Shown: in pieces, positions 12,370 through 24,500 of the stretch
Layout of the letters: each line of letters begins with the position of its first letter
Numbering within the stretch: position 1 is the first letter of the stretch
NCBI RefSeq assembly: GCF_000237925.1
Contig: NC_031500.1
Location: 15,153,753 to 15,217,752, forward strand
Reading direction: 5' to 3'
From: Schistosoma mansoni
Taxonomy: Eukaryota > Platyhelminthes > Trematoda > Strigeidida > Schistosomatidae
Length of the DNA stretch: 64,000 nucleotides
Translations under genes and position numbers: made by a program
Notes under the pieces: model-generated
What the model saw: only the letters and a program-made list of their open reading frames with translations
Databases searched by the model: none
What the model was told of the DNA's origin: nothing

Positions 12370-13250
12370 AAGACTGGCCTGCGTCAACACCTGAACTAAG
12401 GATAAGGAGTGAAGTAGTCGAACGCGTTGACAGCTTCACTTATCTTGGAAGTCTGATCAGTAATAATGGGTTGGTGTCTGACGAAATCTCTGCACGGATT
12501 CACAAAACGCCTTTGGCTTTTGCCAACTTACGTCACCTATGGCAAAAACAAGATATCTGTCCATAAATTAAGGGACGAGTATACTAAGCAGCAGTTTGCT
12601 CTGTTCTCCTCTACGGATGCTAAACGTGGCCATTCAGAGTAGAGGATACTCGTAAGTTACTAGTATTTGATCACAGATGTCTTAGAAATATTGCTCACAT
12701 CTGCTGGGATTACCGGCTAAGTAGTAGTGAGGTCAGACACAGGGTATTAGGGAGTGATGGTGAATCAGTTGATAAGGTCATGAATCTTCATCAACTGAGA
12801 TGGTTGGGTCACGTGTTACGTATGCCTGAACATCGATTACCACGACGCGCTATGTTGACTAGTATTGGGGATAGTTGGAAAAAAGTTAGGGGCGGCCAAA
12901 CCAAAACGTGGCATCAGTCATTGAAGTCACTAACTTCTAGTCTGAGCCATGTTGGTAGATGCAGACTACTTGGTTGGGGTGACATGGCTCAGAATCGATC
13001 ACAGTGGCGTAGGTGTATATACTCTTTGTCTGACCTTAAACGATGAGATTAGAATTGCTTTGTGCCTTTTTGTTCTATGAACTAATATGTTTCTCCCTGT
13101 ATCATGTTCTTACATGAGATTTTTCTTTCATATATTACTAACAGCGAAGTAACTACTTCTATGAATTCGATGTTCATCTTATTGTGCTAATGAGGTATGG
13201 CAACTTGGACGGATGCATATATGTGCCTGGTCCTACGTTTTAGCTGACTG
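12370..13250 (+). mobile_element. LINE-X: 5'-truncated copy, better preserved
   Basis: Two long frames remain. The first has ELRIRSEVVERVDSFTYLGS; the second, 12780-13046, has HQLRWLGHVLRMPEHRLPRR and ends SLSDLKR before a stop. This is the C-terminal tail typical of non-LTR reverse transcriptases. The polymerase palm motifs and the endonuclease are missing because of 5' truncation. It ends at TAGCTGACTGACG-type sequence near 13250. Confidence 0.85.
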
Positions 13251-13744
13251 ACGTTGCCTCATAAATAATGAATGCATTACTAGACTCAATCGATGACAAA
13301 TCTTTCAAACTTACTTCAGATGCACTCAAAACTAATGTCGGGGGCCAACGTTTTTGAACCAGCAGTTGGAGTAAAACAGATGACGCCCTTAAAGATGAGG
13401 CCGTGATAGCTTTTTATATTAGGGAATGATCATATAAACGATTTTTAATTTATAACAGAGCTCCACCTTTGACCTTATTCATTACTATCACTTAGGTCTA
13501 TCTAACCCGATAGCTTGGGATTAGTTAGAATCATAAACTGACCAAGTTTCAGTCACAGCTATGACAAGTGAATACAATCTGATTACTTACACCCTTAATG
13601 CGTGGCACTTATTTCCTAGATAGTGAACATTAGTGTACGAACTTCCCAAAGCAAAGCATGTCCAGAAACCCTGGATTTCCAAGGTCTTCATAAAAACCTC
13701 TCCTTATTGTACGCGATCCTCAAGTGACCAGCCAACTGGATGTT
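13251..13744. other. No recognised feature
   Basis: Intergenic DNA without a supported gene or repeat. Confidence 0.4.
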
Positions 13745-13921
13745 TCTGTCAAGAGACCCCCAGATACCTTAGTATGGCCGAGAGTGAGGAAAGTCAGCTC
13801 TCCCTCTCGAAATGCTCTCATATGGCCACTTGCATACAACCACTGCCAGAGAGATTCTACTCACAGCCTTCTCCTGGCGGGGGTGTTGTTTAAGAAATCA
13901 ATAGGATAAAAAGCGAATGTT
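13745..13921 (+). repeat. Rep1, 5' third only
   Basis: Matches the Rep1 start (GAGAGTGAGG...TCTCGAAATGCTCTCA region) and breaks off at the GCGAATG point, followed by a T run. The usual 3' part and tail are absent, unlike a normal 5'-truncated retroposon. Confidence 0.7.
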
Positions 13922-15011
13922 TTTTTTAAATTAAACCAATGACATAAGATTCAGCCTGCGCATCAACAGAACCAGAATCATGGCATTTACTCAGGCTACC
14001 TGTTACGTTTTTCTAAAACATTTAAAAGTGTAGGCGTCCGACACAATTTGTGAGTAATATAAAGACAACCACAGTCATACTCTAAAATTGAGTTGGCATA
14101 AGACTTGTGCGTACTTTGTGGCACCAGAAACTGAACTCATCATGATGGATACTATTCGCTACTGGTTAACAAAAGCCCAGCATTTAGAAGCCATTTTCGA
14201 GCACTAAGCATCTTCAAAAGTGACTATTCACCGGAGCAGTGAAAGCAAAGATACCACGGCCCGTTTTAGCATTTAACACCATTGCCAGAAAGATTTCAAT
14301 CAAAGCAAAAGACAGTAGGGTTTGATATGTTAAAATGATCAAAACCAACAAGTTCACTCAACGATTTAGTATTATCGTCTTCTTCAAGCAGCATAGAAAT
14401 CTCACTATTCCAGTGGAGAACATAGTGGAAAACAGAAATGCGCAGGTAATTTTCAGTAGGACCAATCACCAATCAGTAAATGTGACTAGTTGCAGATCGA
14501 CAAGATATAATATTAGCACAACCAAAATAACATACAACAGTAGTGTAAAAAACGAAACAAAAGTATATGGCTTACCTTATTACTGAACTACGCTTTTATG
14601 CCTCAATGTAGCGAAGATATACATAATACGTCCTGAGATTATGTTCCATACGAGAAACATAATCCTTATCATACAACTTCCCTTTGAAAGGCGGCTATTT
14701 TCAATTGTCAATAACAACTGAAATATGGGAAGCAACTTTTACTCATAAAAAATACCTGTGACATATTTTCGCATCTGGTTTTTATCCAGTTTATCTAGAT
14801 AATGTGTTCTAAATCTCTGGGTATTGTACTGAAGGATTTTAGCTATTGGTTTACTGTGGGGAATTCCATATGCTTCATGTCCTAACTTTAGATTTCAAAG
14901 TGATTCAGAAGAAGTAAGTCACTTGATGTATGCCGTTTTAAAACAATTATCTCCAAACAGGAAGAGGTTTTTTCAATAATTGTGTTGTGGTCTATCTCAT
15001 ATGTGTTAGGT
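13922..15011. other. No recognised feature; left flank of gypsy insertion
   Basis: Intergenic. The 83-codon frame at 14335-14586 has no recognisable motif. The last four bases, AGGT, are one copy of the gypsy target duplication. Confidence 0.4.
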
Positions 15012-15338
15012 TGTAGCTGTAAATAAATCCCCAAAATCAATAGCTCATTAAGTATTCGACATTGGATGCTGACCACGTTGTTTAAGTGGACTTGTTTAGC
15101 TGAAGGCTTTCGGTCATGCATCCGCACCAGATCACGTTGCAACACAGCGTGGGACACAGCTCCTACGTTTCATTAGCCAGCTTATAGTAAAGGTTCCTCG
15201 ATATATTGGTAACGTATCAAATATATCTTTCCTATCTCTCCTCGTCTGACTTCTGGTTTCTATTCAACTGGGAACGAACGATTATAGAAGATACTACTGG
15301 TTGCTAGTTGCAAAACTAGAATATCCGTGGTATCCTCA
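15012..15338 (+). repeat. 5' LTR of gypsy element
   Basis: Begins TGTAGCTGTAAATAAATCCC and ends GGTATCCTCA, giving TG...CA termini. No difference from the 3' LTR was seen by eye over 327 bp. Confidence 0.93.
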
Positions 15339-15339
15339 G

Positions 15340-15357
15340 TGGTGAGACCGACGTGAT
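15340..15357 (+). other. Primer binding site, tRNA-Trp-like
   Basis: TGGTGAGACCGACGTGAT starts two bases after the LTR. It matches the complement of the 3' end of eukaryotic tRNA-Trp at 16 of 18 positions as I remember that sequence. The tRNA assignment is therefore an inference; the position and TGG start are typical for a primer site. Confidence 0.55.
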
Positions 15358-15519
15358 CTGGTACACCGAGCCAATATACTGCGAGTTTGTTCCATTTTGG
15401 AATATTATTATTCATTGTTATTGTTTATTTGAATTTTATATATTGTGATATACTTTTTTTTCGCGAATTTTTTTTCCCGGATATATTTTAATTAGACATT
15501 TTTCGTTATCTATATTACT

Positions 15520-16488
15520 ATGACGGAACACTCACCCAAGGTTTTTAAGTTAAAGTCTATTCCCCCTATTTCGATTCAGTTAACGCCATTTTGGCCTGAC
15601 AATATCGAGTCCTGGTTCTGCTACGCAGAAGCTGATTTTTGCATGCACGGAATCACGGACTCGCGCACACGTTTCCTCGCGGTGGTTAAGGCGTTACCGC
15701 GCGAGTTTAACAGATACGTAATACCTAGTATGTTTACTAGTGATGTTCCCGAACCTTACGAAACTCTCAAATGTTCGATTCTAGAACGTGGAGACCTAAC
15801 CGACCGACAACGGTTAGACCAACTCTTCCATAACATCGACTTGCAACAGGGTTCTGCGACAGACATGTTGTTAAGAATGAGAGAGGTTATCGGCCAACGA
15901 ACTTTCGATGATGGCCTATTCAGACAACTTTTCTTGTCTAAACTCCCTCATCAGGTGCAGGCAGTGCTCGTCTCATTTCAAAACAACGCCATAGATGAGC
16001 TGGCTGCATCTGCCGATCGAATCTTGGAAATCACCAAATTTTCTAAGGCCGAGGTTTTTTCCGTCAAGGAAAAACCTCAATCGACCCCGTCTGACATAAC
16101 CGAACTATGTCACACGCTTACACGATATCTTGGAGTTCGTAATGATCGTAGTCGGTCAAAAACCCCGCGTAGAAGCGTTTCACGTAAGCGATCTCCTTCT
16201 CGACCACGAAGCCCTGCAATTACCCGAAGTCTAAAGCGTCTGACACGAATAAGATTTCGGGAAACTTCCCAGCCGGCACGCGTTAACGGCAACCGTAGCC
16301 GGCGAACACAGCCGCCTCTTATATGTCACGGATGTGACTACGAAAGTTCGCTACCTCGTCGACGCCGGCGCAGAAGTCAGCGTTCTTCCAGCAAATCCCG
16401 ACGACAGACTTCGCGAGTCTGTTTTAAGTTTACAGGCGGCAAACGGAAAGCCGATCGCTACTTACGGCAAAAGGTACGTCTACCTTAA
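15520..16488 (+). CDS. gag of gypsy element
   Basis: Opens with [16 protein letters not shown] and continues with [16 protein letters not shown], the conserved start of the gypsy capsid region that packages the element RNA. The second half is very rich in Arg and Ser, which probably provides nucleic-acid binding. No clear zinc knuckle is visible. The 3' part overlaps the start of pol in a different frame; related elements express pol by ribosomal frameshifting. Confidence 0.85.
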   Translation: MTEHSPKVFKLKSIPPISIQLTPFWPDNIESWFCYAEADFCMHGITDSRTRFLAVVKALPREFNRYVIPSMFTSDVPEPYETLKCSILERGDLTDRQRLDQLFHNIDLQQGSATDMLLRMREVIGQRTFDDGLFRQLFLSKLPHQVQAVLVSFQNNAIDELAASADRILEITKFSKAEVFSVKEKPQSTPSDITELCHTLTRYLGVRNDRSRSKTPRRSVSRKRSPSRPRSPAITRSLKRLTRIRFRETSQPARVNGNRSRRTQPPLICHGCDYESSLPRRRRRRSQRSSSKSRRQTSRVCFKFTGGKRKADRYLRQKVRLP

Positions 16489-19420
16489 CGTGGGTTTACG
16501 CAAACCCATACACTGGATTTTCGTTGTCGCAGATGTCTCTATGCCAATCAATGGTACAGATCTGTTACAATACCACAATCTACTCATCGACACACGCTCA
16601 CGAAGGTTAATAGACGGAAACACTAAGTTATCTGTTTGCGTAACTCCTTGTTCCGGTTGCAGGTTATCCCCAGTCACGATCAAACACACCATAGACCCCT
16701 TGTACCAATCAGTACTCGACAAATACCCCGGGATATACCAATCGCAATCAAAATTGCCTTGTGTAACCAGCAATGTTACACATCACATCTCGACTACAGG
16801 ACCATCTGTATTTTCGAAAGCCCAAAGACTCGCTCCCGAAGAACTTAGGTTAGCCAAAAACGAATTCGACCATATGATAGACTTAGGTATAATCCGACCA
16901 TCGAATAGTCCATGGTCATCCCCATTGCACATGGTCCCTAAAACGGACAGCAATGATTGGCGGCCAACTGGTGATTATCGGCGTCTGAATGCAAAAACCA
17001 TTCCCGATCGTTACCCATTGCCTCATATTCACGATTTGACAGCTACCTTGAAAGGTACAACTGTCTTTTCGAAAATCGACTTGGTTAAGGCTTATAACCA
17101 AATGCCGATGGCACCTGACGACGTTCCTAAAACCGCCATCATCACTCCTTTCGGTCTTTATGAATTCTTGCGAATGCCTTTTGGTTTAAGAAATGCGGCT
17201 CAAACCTTCCAAAGGTTTATAGACGACGTCTTCCGAGGTCTCAACTTCGTACATGCGTGTGTTGATGACTGTCTAATAGCAAGTCCGGACAGAGAATCGC
17301 ATCTCAAGCATCTGGACATTGTTTTTGATCGACTCCAAAGGCATGGCATTACTGTCAACATACAGAAATGCCAAATCGGAACAAACTCCTTAGACTTCTT
17401 AGGACACACAATTGATGCCCAAGGCATCCGACCCCTTAGGAGCAAAGTGGCGGTCATTCTGGATTACCCAGAACCGACCACGATCAAGCAGTTACGAACT
17501 TTGAACGGACTTGTAAGTTTCTATAGACGGTTCATACCCAAATGCGCATCCCTTATGAAACCGTTAACCGATCAGCTTCGTGGGAATGCAAAATCAATTA
17601 GTTTAGACGACACAGCCCGTAAAGCATTCTCCACAGTTAAGGAACACATCGCTAAAGCAACCCTGCTTGCTCATCAGGACACTCAAGCACCCATTAGTAT
17701 CGCTGAAGACGCATCCGACTCAGCAATCGGAGGAGTCTTGCAACAATGGGTTAACAACTCGTGGCAACCTTTAGGATTTTTCTCGAGACGGTTGCTAGAC
17801 GCGGAATCTAGGTACAGCACGTTCGGTAGGGAACTCCTAGCTATGTATTGTGCTGTACGGCATTTCCAACATTCCATCGAAGGAAGAGAATTCACGCTTT
17901 TTACCGATCACAAACCTCTTACCTTCTCCTTAAGTTCATCTTCAGACAAGTACTCATCGCGAGAGTCTCGACAACTCGACTACATTTCACAGTTTACTTC
18001 AGATATACAACATATTTCTGGAGCTAACAATGTAGTCGCAGACGCCTTGTCTCGAATAAGTTCCTTGAACAGTTTCCAAGGAATCGACCTTCTTAAACTC
18101 TCTCAGCTTCAAAAAGAAGACATTGATCTTCAGCATGAGTTATCCTCGACAACTCTTAAACTAAGTGTTAGGCAGATGGGAACAGGTAAGGAAACCTTAC
18201 TCTGTGACACATCTACAAGTAGGGATCGTCCAATAGTACCAAAACATTATCGACGCAACGTCCTCAATACGTTGCACAATCTTTCTCATCCAGGTGCTCG
18301 TGCAACAGTCAAACTTATAGCCAAACGCTTTTGCTGGCCTGGCATGAATAAAGACGTGAGGGAGTGGGCACGCTTCTGTGTAAACTGTCAGAAATCTAAG
18401 GTCATAAGACACAACAAATGTCCCTTAGGCTCTTTCAAAACCCCTGACGCTCGTTTCGACCACGTCCATCTAGATATGGTAGGACCATTACCCGACTCGC
18501 ATGGATACTCATATCTCCTAACATGCGTAGACCGTTTTACTCGATGGCCAGAAGCAGTACCGATTAAGGACATTACTGCTGAAACAGTGGCTCGCGCTTT
18601 CGTCGAACGATGGGTAGCAAATTTCGGCTGCCCTTCCACGATCACTACAGACCGCGGACGCCAGTTCGAATCTGGACTTTTCCGTTGTCTGACCACACTA
18701 TTAGGAATCACGCGCTTCCGAACGACCGCCTACCACCCACAAGCAAACGGGTTGGTAGAACGTTTTCATCGACAACTAAAAGCTTCATTATCAGCTTCAA
18801 ACGTTTCACAGTGGACAGACGCTCTTCCACTCGTCTTGCTAGGTATCCGCAATGCAGTGAAAGCTGACATTGGATACACTGCATCTCAACTCGTTTACGG
18901 AACGACACACCGACTCCCAGGAGAATTCGTGGATCCTTCAGCTTCTTCATTGAACATGGATCTAAACTCTTACACAAGTAGGCTTTCAAACGCTATGCGT
19001 TCAGTTAAACCTGCTCACACTCGACCTCAATCAACTGATGTTTTCGTTCAACCTGACTTTCGGCATAGCACATACGTCTTCATTCGTCGAGACTCACATC
19101 GATGACCCCTCGAATCAGCATACGAAGGACCCTTCAAAGTTCTTCGAAGCGAACCTAAGTACTGTGTAGTCGATAAGAACGGCACGAACGATAGCATCAG
19201 TATCGATCGACTCAAAGCAGCGTACTTAGAAGGAAACCCTAGCTACGTCGATTTTCCTTCGGTACAAGCAAACGACACAGCTACTACACTCGTACTACCC
19301 TACACGACAGCCGACACACAACTTGATACTTCGTCAACGTCGATAGATAAACGTAAAACAACGCGTTCTGGAAGACGAGTAAGATTTCCAGAACATCTTA
19401 ATGAATATTGCACGCAGAAC
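16334..19420 (+). CDS. pol of gypsy element: protease, RT, RNase H, integrase
   Basis: Domains in order. Aspartic protease near the start ([12 protein letters not shown]). Reverse transcriptase about 16900-17460, with [40 protein letters not shown] and the catalytic VDD block. RNase H about 17690-18050 ([18 protein letters not shown]). Integrase from about 18240, with the HHCC zinc region, then [19 protein letters not shown] and [12 protein letters not shown] supplying the D, D and E of the catalytic triad. Together they copy the RNA into DNA and insert it. The right limit is approximate. The region is mostly open. Confidence 0.9.
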
Positions 19421-19938
19421 ATAAGCTTTATCTTGAATTACCCTTTCATAGTTTATTATAAAAATTTTTTTAATATGCTCATTTTGTTTATTTATATAAA
19501 AAACAAAACAAAAAAAAACATTTCTATTTTTCTTGAGAGTATATATACATTTTTTTTATATATATAAAAAAAACCAAAAGAAAAACCTTTTCTTTTCCGA
19601 TCGCTTTTACGCTGTTTGTAAGTGTATTAGTTTATTTTTTTCCGCTCATCTTGTGTCCTTACGCAAGTACGAGTGTATTTTCGACATGCACTCACACGTT
19701 TTATTTTTCCTCTTTTCCAGGACGGCTGGAAAAGAACGACGAAGTTTCGCAAGGAACCGAAATTTTCATTGTACTATATTTCTTTATTGCTATGTTGTAC
19801 ATTTTGGTCCCATAGTTTAAGGAAAGATGACCAGACGCTGCTAAACGAAGCAAGCTATCAGAAGAGTGTTTACCAACGACAAACTCGTTGGATTTAAACT
19901 TCTGGCTGGTCACGTCTTAGGGGCATCACTACCTCACT

Positions 19939-19949
19939 AGGGGGGGGAG
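19939..19949 (+). other. Polypurine tract of gypsy element
   Basis: AGGGGGGGGAG lies five bases before the 3' LTR, the usual place for the plus-strand primer tract. Confidence 0.8.
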
Positions 19950-19954
19950 TGATC

Positions 19955-20281
19955 TGTAGCTGTAAATAAATCCCCAAAATCAATAGCTCATTAAGTATTC
20001 GACATTGGATGCTGACCACGTTGTTTAAGTGGACTTGTTTAGCTGAAGGCTTTCGGTCATGCATCCGCACCAGATCACGTTGCAACACAGCGTGGGACAC
20101 AGCTCCTACGTTTCATTAGCCAGCTTATAGTAAAGGTTCCTCGATATATTGGTAACGTATCAAATATATCTTTCCTATCTCTCCTCGTCTGACTTCTGGT
20201 TTCTATTCAACTGGGAACGAACGATTATAGAAGATACTACTGGTTGCTAGTTGCAAAACTAGAATATCCGTGGTATCCTCA
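19955..20281 (+). repeat. 3' LTR of gypsy element
   Basis: Same 327 bp as the 5' LTR, followed by the AGGT target duplication. Confidence 0.93.
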
Positions 20282-20285
20282 AGGT

Positions 20286-23200
20286 AAATAAGTACATTGG
20301 TGCATATCAGCAAATTCTCTACGGAATTTCACGTTATGGGTCCTCTTTGTTTGTACAATCTTTTGATTTTTTCTTACTAAGGGTCTTTGCTTGTTATTTG
20401 TTTCAGTGACTTTAAATGTGAGTTTATGGTCAATATTTTTTAGCATATAGTAATGCGAAAAAATTCTATAGGGACACAACCCTTCACATTAAACCCAATG
20501 CTTTTAGTACTTTTGAAATATTCTTGATACGGCAGAATTAAACAATTCTGGTATCAAGTTTGGAGCAGTGAATAGGTCCCGAATATGAATAGTTTTGCGG
20601 GTCTTCAAGATTGTTGTTGACCTCACTAGTTTTGCTGTGTACATCACTAGCTGAAGGTGCCCGGTGCCCATTCAATAATCCATATATGATTACACTTAGT
20701 CACACCACTCTGCGGATCTCTTGCAACAAGTCTGCTACAATTCCATGCTACTTCTAACCTATTTATATTTGACTTCTAGCACGATTGACTTTGAGATCCT
20801 TGACAGAATAGTATTCTGGATGACGGCGCCGGAAAGCCCTGTATGTCCACGACACTTTTAAGCTTTTTCAAGTATTCCACCCAGAAGATATCCAGGGAAG
20901 GTGATAGTCGTCATGAGCAACAATATGTATGTTCGGAGACAAATGATGATGATCATGAGATTACTAAGCTGAGAGCCTACAGGATAAAAACCGTCCGATA
21001 GGCTGTGTCGAGAAATATTTAAGATGGTTGATAAAACTTCTGTAGTCAGCAATGTCCATTTTAAATAAACGCCTAGGCACGAATATCGAATAACCTCAAA
21101 GCTGCTTATGTTCAGAAACCATTGACTGCTTATGTTCCATTAACTGATGACGCACAACTAAACACCTACGTCATATTTATTTGCTCCTCCCTATCCTGTA
21201 TTTAAACTATAAAGGTCTCTTGCTAGCCACACTTTATGTTCTTCAGTCTTCTTCATCTGAGCTTTTATTATGTGATGTTGATTGAAGACCCACCTCTTTA
21301 TTTTACTCAAATTTACTGTTCCATACATCCAGACCATTGGCCATAAGGTCGTGTTTGCCCACCTCAATGTCACAGCGTGGCTTAGTGTATGACTGTTAAC
21401 CTTTGACTGTGCTTGGAATCCTTGAAGATAGATATTTGATCCCATCTCGTTTATAATATTCTCATTGGTTCACAGGTATCGAAGTCTTGTTTATTAATTA
21501 TTCCGTTTGTTGCTTGGCACGTCAGTTTTTGTTAGGCAAACCCTTAGCTGTATAGCACAGGCTGTACCATTTGGGGTATTTTGTACTTTTGATGTAATTC
21601 CCTCACTCTCCAACTTAGAACCACTTAAAGTAAACACATCTTGTGATTTGGTATAATTTAATGTGACGCATTCAAAAGCTCTCCGTACGCTATACAGAAG
21701 AACGTAGCTTGGTCTAATCGAATAAACATTGGTCCATCAGTTCTGCCTTCAAACTGGATATCGATGTTTTGGTCGTTGCGGACGTTATAGATAGTTTGGT
21801 CTAATCGTAATTAAATTAAATTCTCCAGCGAGTATTTCTCTGGTATCCATTTACGGGACCGGTGACATTTCACGAACCTAGACATCCAGCGGTCAGTTCA
21901 CGAAGCATGTAACAGTTTAGCGATCCTCGTCAAGGCGGGGGACAGTGAACTTGCATTAATCAACTACATGTCATAGACAGGAACATGAGGTAATGGTTAC
22001 ACTTTGTTTTTGCGCCTATTCTTATCAATAAATCTCTGTAATAACACCGTTTGCGCTAAAGGACAAGGCGAGGATTATAAGCTGCTTACCAAAATAATGG
22101 CACTTTTGACAGGTTGATAAGTTATGACCAGGAATTTATTTATATGTGAGTATATTCATGAAAAGTCCCATCAATCATCTGAGGGAAAATGTGAGTAACA
22201 CCGAATTGAACTAACATCAAGGTTTGTATTTAGAAAAGATAATGGAGGTAATTATTTGCATGATGGAAAGGAGGTTTCCATGAAAGCTGCAGTAGGATTA
22301 TCGTTTCATGTATCAATATAACTTTGCAGCAATACTGACCTTACTGACGACTTCAATGTATGACAGAGCTGAGCAAGGATCTAGTTGGCTGTCCACATGG
22401 AAAATGAACATCGAATATCAGAATGCGTGGATTGTATGTGGTTAGTGCTTGATATGCCAGAATCTAAGTGTGTAGATTTATGGTCTAGTTCAGCATCAGC
22501 ACATTTATCTTTGTTACTACAATAATAAACCTAATCCTAAAATTGTAGATTTGTCATGATGACTACCTAATCTATATGATTGTACGTGAAAGTCACATCA
22601 CTCTCTACACTAACTCGTCCCACTTGACAATTACCAGTATGATGTATAGTATTTAGATCTTCAGCGTAGATATACTTTACCGAATGATTGGGGCCTACTC
22701 GGGTTAGCTGGGAGTGATGTGAACAACCAGCTAATATAGAAGTCACATTTCACTGTCCACACGAGTACTTCTGAAGGACACATTTCCGATTGGGATAACA
22801 TATTTAATGTGAAAAGGTATGGTTTTCACATAATGACCATGTCTGTAAAGCTTAGCCGTGCGATACCGACCAGTTTCCGCGTTCACCATCTCTGGCCTTC
22901 TCTACTTGTTGAATGTTGATTTTCCTAGTTATCTTATATTCAGCTTCAAAGATCGAGTGTTAAGGGACCGATACCATATGTGTACCAATTTTAAGCTTGC
23001 AGTTCACTGTTCCTCAATATTTTGTGCGGGAATAGACGGAGATGAGTGACTGCTCAGGTTAGTTTAGATACATACTTTCGTGTAGTAGGAACTAAAACAA
23101 AGTGATTGGGTAAATGACTGTCCTAAATTTTGTTATAGACTGAAACATACGTCATTTCCTTAACAAACAGTACAATCCAGTTGTTCAGCAATAATTGTTC

Positions 23201-23835
23201 GATCAATAGTCAAATCTGAACTACAATAAGTTGATAACGAATATAAGAGAATTATCAAGCGCAACAAACAAATGTTCCTATCAACACATGAATGTTACTC
23301 TTTTTTTCTGGATAGATCACGTACAGATTGTTCGAAAGGTGATATTTGATTTTGTTATAACACGCAATGTTTCCAATACTAGAAGAGTGTTTCAATTCGC
23401 AAACATAATTTCACGATTCCAGTCAGTCCAAGCAACACAATCATAAAGGAGAGTGAATCAATACGGCATCCACTATAAATAAATATTGACTAAAACAACA
23501 TAGTCGTAGTTAACGGAAAACATGAAAATTCAATGAAAACAAAAGAAAAAAGACAACGAAGATACGAAAAGTTCCACCTCATTCGGAATCAAAATATCAA
23601 CAAAATGTTCATCTTAAGGAATCAAGAATAGTAACTCACAAAAGTGTGTATGTGATGAGATTTTCATACACAAAACATCCATGAAGGATTTTACAGAAAA
23701 CATTATGGTCCGAAGGATTTGTGCCTATATTCTAGGGAATGAGTGGTGATGGCTAGATGGGGGACCAACCTCACAATTTCAAGGTGATATACAAATATAT
23801 CGTGTGATCAGTGTATTAAGTACAAGGCTAACTAC
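20286..23835. other. No recognised gene; intergenic or 5' intron of glutaminase gene
   Basis: Short frames only (for example 21191-21445 minus, 22858-23049 plus), none with a motif or convincing splice sites. An upstream exon of the glutaminase gene could be hidden here, but I cannot pick one out. Confidence 0.35.
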
Positions 23836-24500
23836 TTGGAGAACATGAAGTTTAGGAAAATAACTGTAAACTTATCAGTCTCAAATTCAGTTCGAACTCT
23901 AGAAGAGGCTGATGTGCCCACGTACCCAGACAACATCATCGATAAACAGAGGAGATTTGATGCAGATGGGAAAGCAAAGACTGGAAAAGCTAGAGACATA
24001 TTCTTACAATTTATAACAAACTACTGTGATTAGGAAAAAAGCCATCCCTCAGATAAAGAGGAAATTATGAATGCCACACCGCGGAAATCATACTAAACCT
24101 CAACTTGAGCCCTAGCTTGAAATCTTCAAGGCAAAAGGATCATGTCAGACCGTTAAGCTGGCATATGAGGAGTCCATATGAGTATAAGTGCACGTTTGCT
24201 CAAATATCTCAGATTAACTACAATTTGATTGATTGTCTCTGTACAAACAATTAAAGCGAAGTAAACTGGAAGTGATCAACAGCCTTCATTACAGTTGCAT
24301 AATATTAGTAGGATTTAGATTAATGATGGTTAACTGTTGGTCACTTGAAAAGCTATGTTTTTTCTGGAAGTCACCACATTCACTTTTAGAATGAATCATA
24401 GGTTTCACTCCTGTCACTAAATACAGCATACATCGTGTACAGTCGCAGTTCCTCTGGGAAAGTGTTGGTTTCATCTAACATTCTCTCCTGGCCAAAGTAA
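23836..24500 (+). mobile_element. RTE-like non-LTR relic, strongly decayed
   Basis: The frame 23836-24033 reads EEADVPTYPDNIIDKQRRFD then ADGKAKTGKARDIFLQF. This lines up with the block (G)SIIDEHGGSDADVKARIGKA followed by RAAYLQL of RTE-type schistosome elements, which is also partly readable at 56160-56230 in this window. Later parts are very degenerate, so the right limit is a guess. Confidence 0.55.

Larger units (their letters stand above)
15012..20281 (+). mobile_element. Ty3/gypsy LTR retrotransposon, nearly whole, very young
   Basis: An element of 5270 bp with two 327-bp LTRs that read as identical, a TGG-starting primer site, gag, an overlapping pol, a purine tract and the target duplication AGGT on both sides (15008-15011 and 20282-20285). 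The pol order is protease, reverse transcriptase, RNase H, integrase, which defines Ty3/gypsy rather than Copia. It belongs with schistosome gypsy-type elements (Boudicca, Gulliver and Saci groups), but I cannot say which. The reading frames are long and mostly open; it looks nearly whole, with about one break. Identical LTRs point to a very recent insertion. It lies between the two host genes, in the same sense as the glutaminase. Confidence 0.95.

Noticed and set aside
21191-21445. 84-codon minus frame as a small gene
   Set aside because: No motif, no signal peptide, no splice sites that extend it, and AT-rich context; cannot be told from chance.
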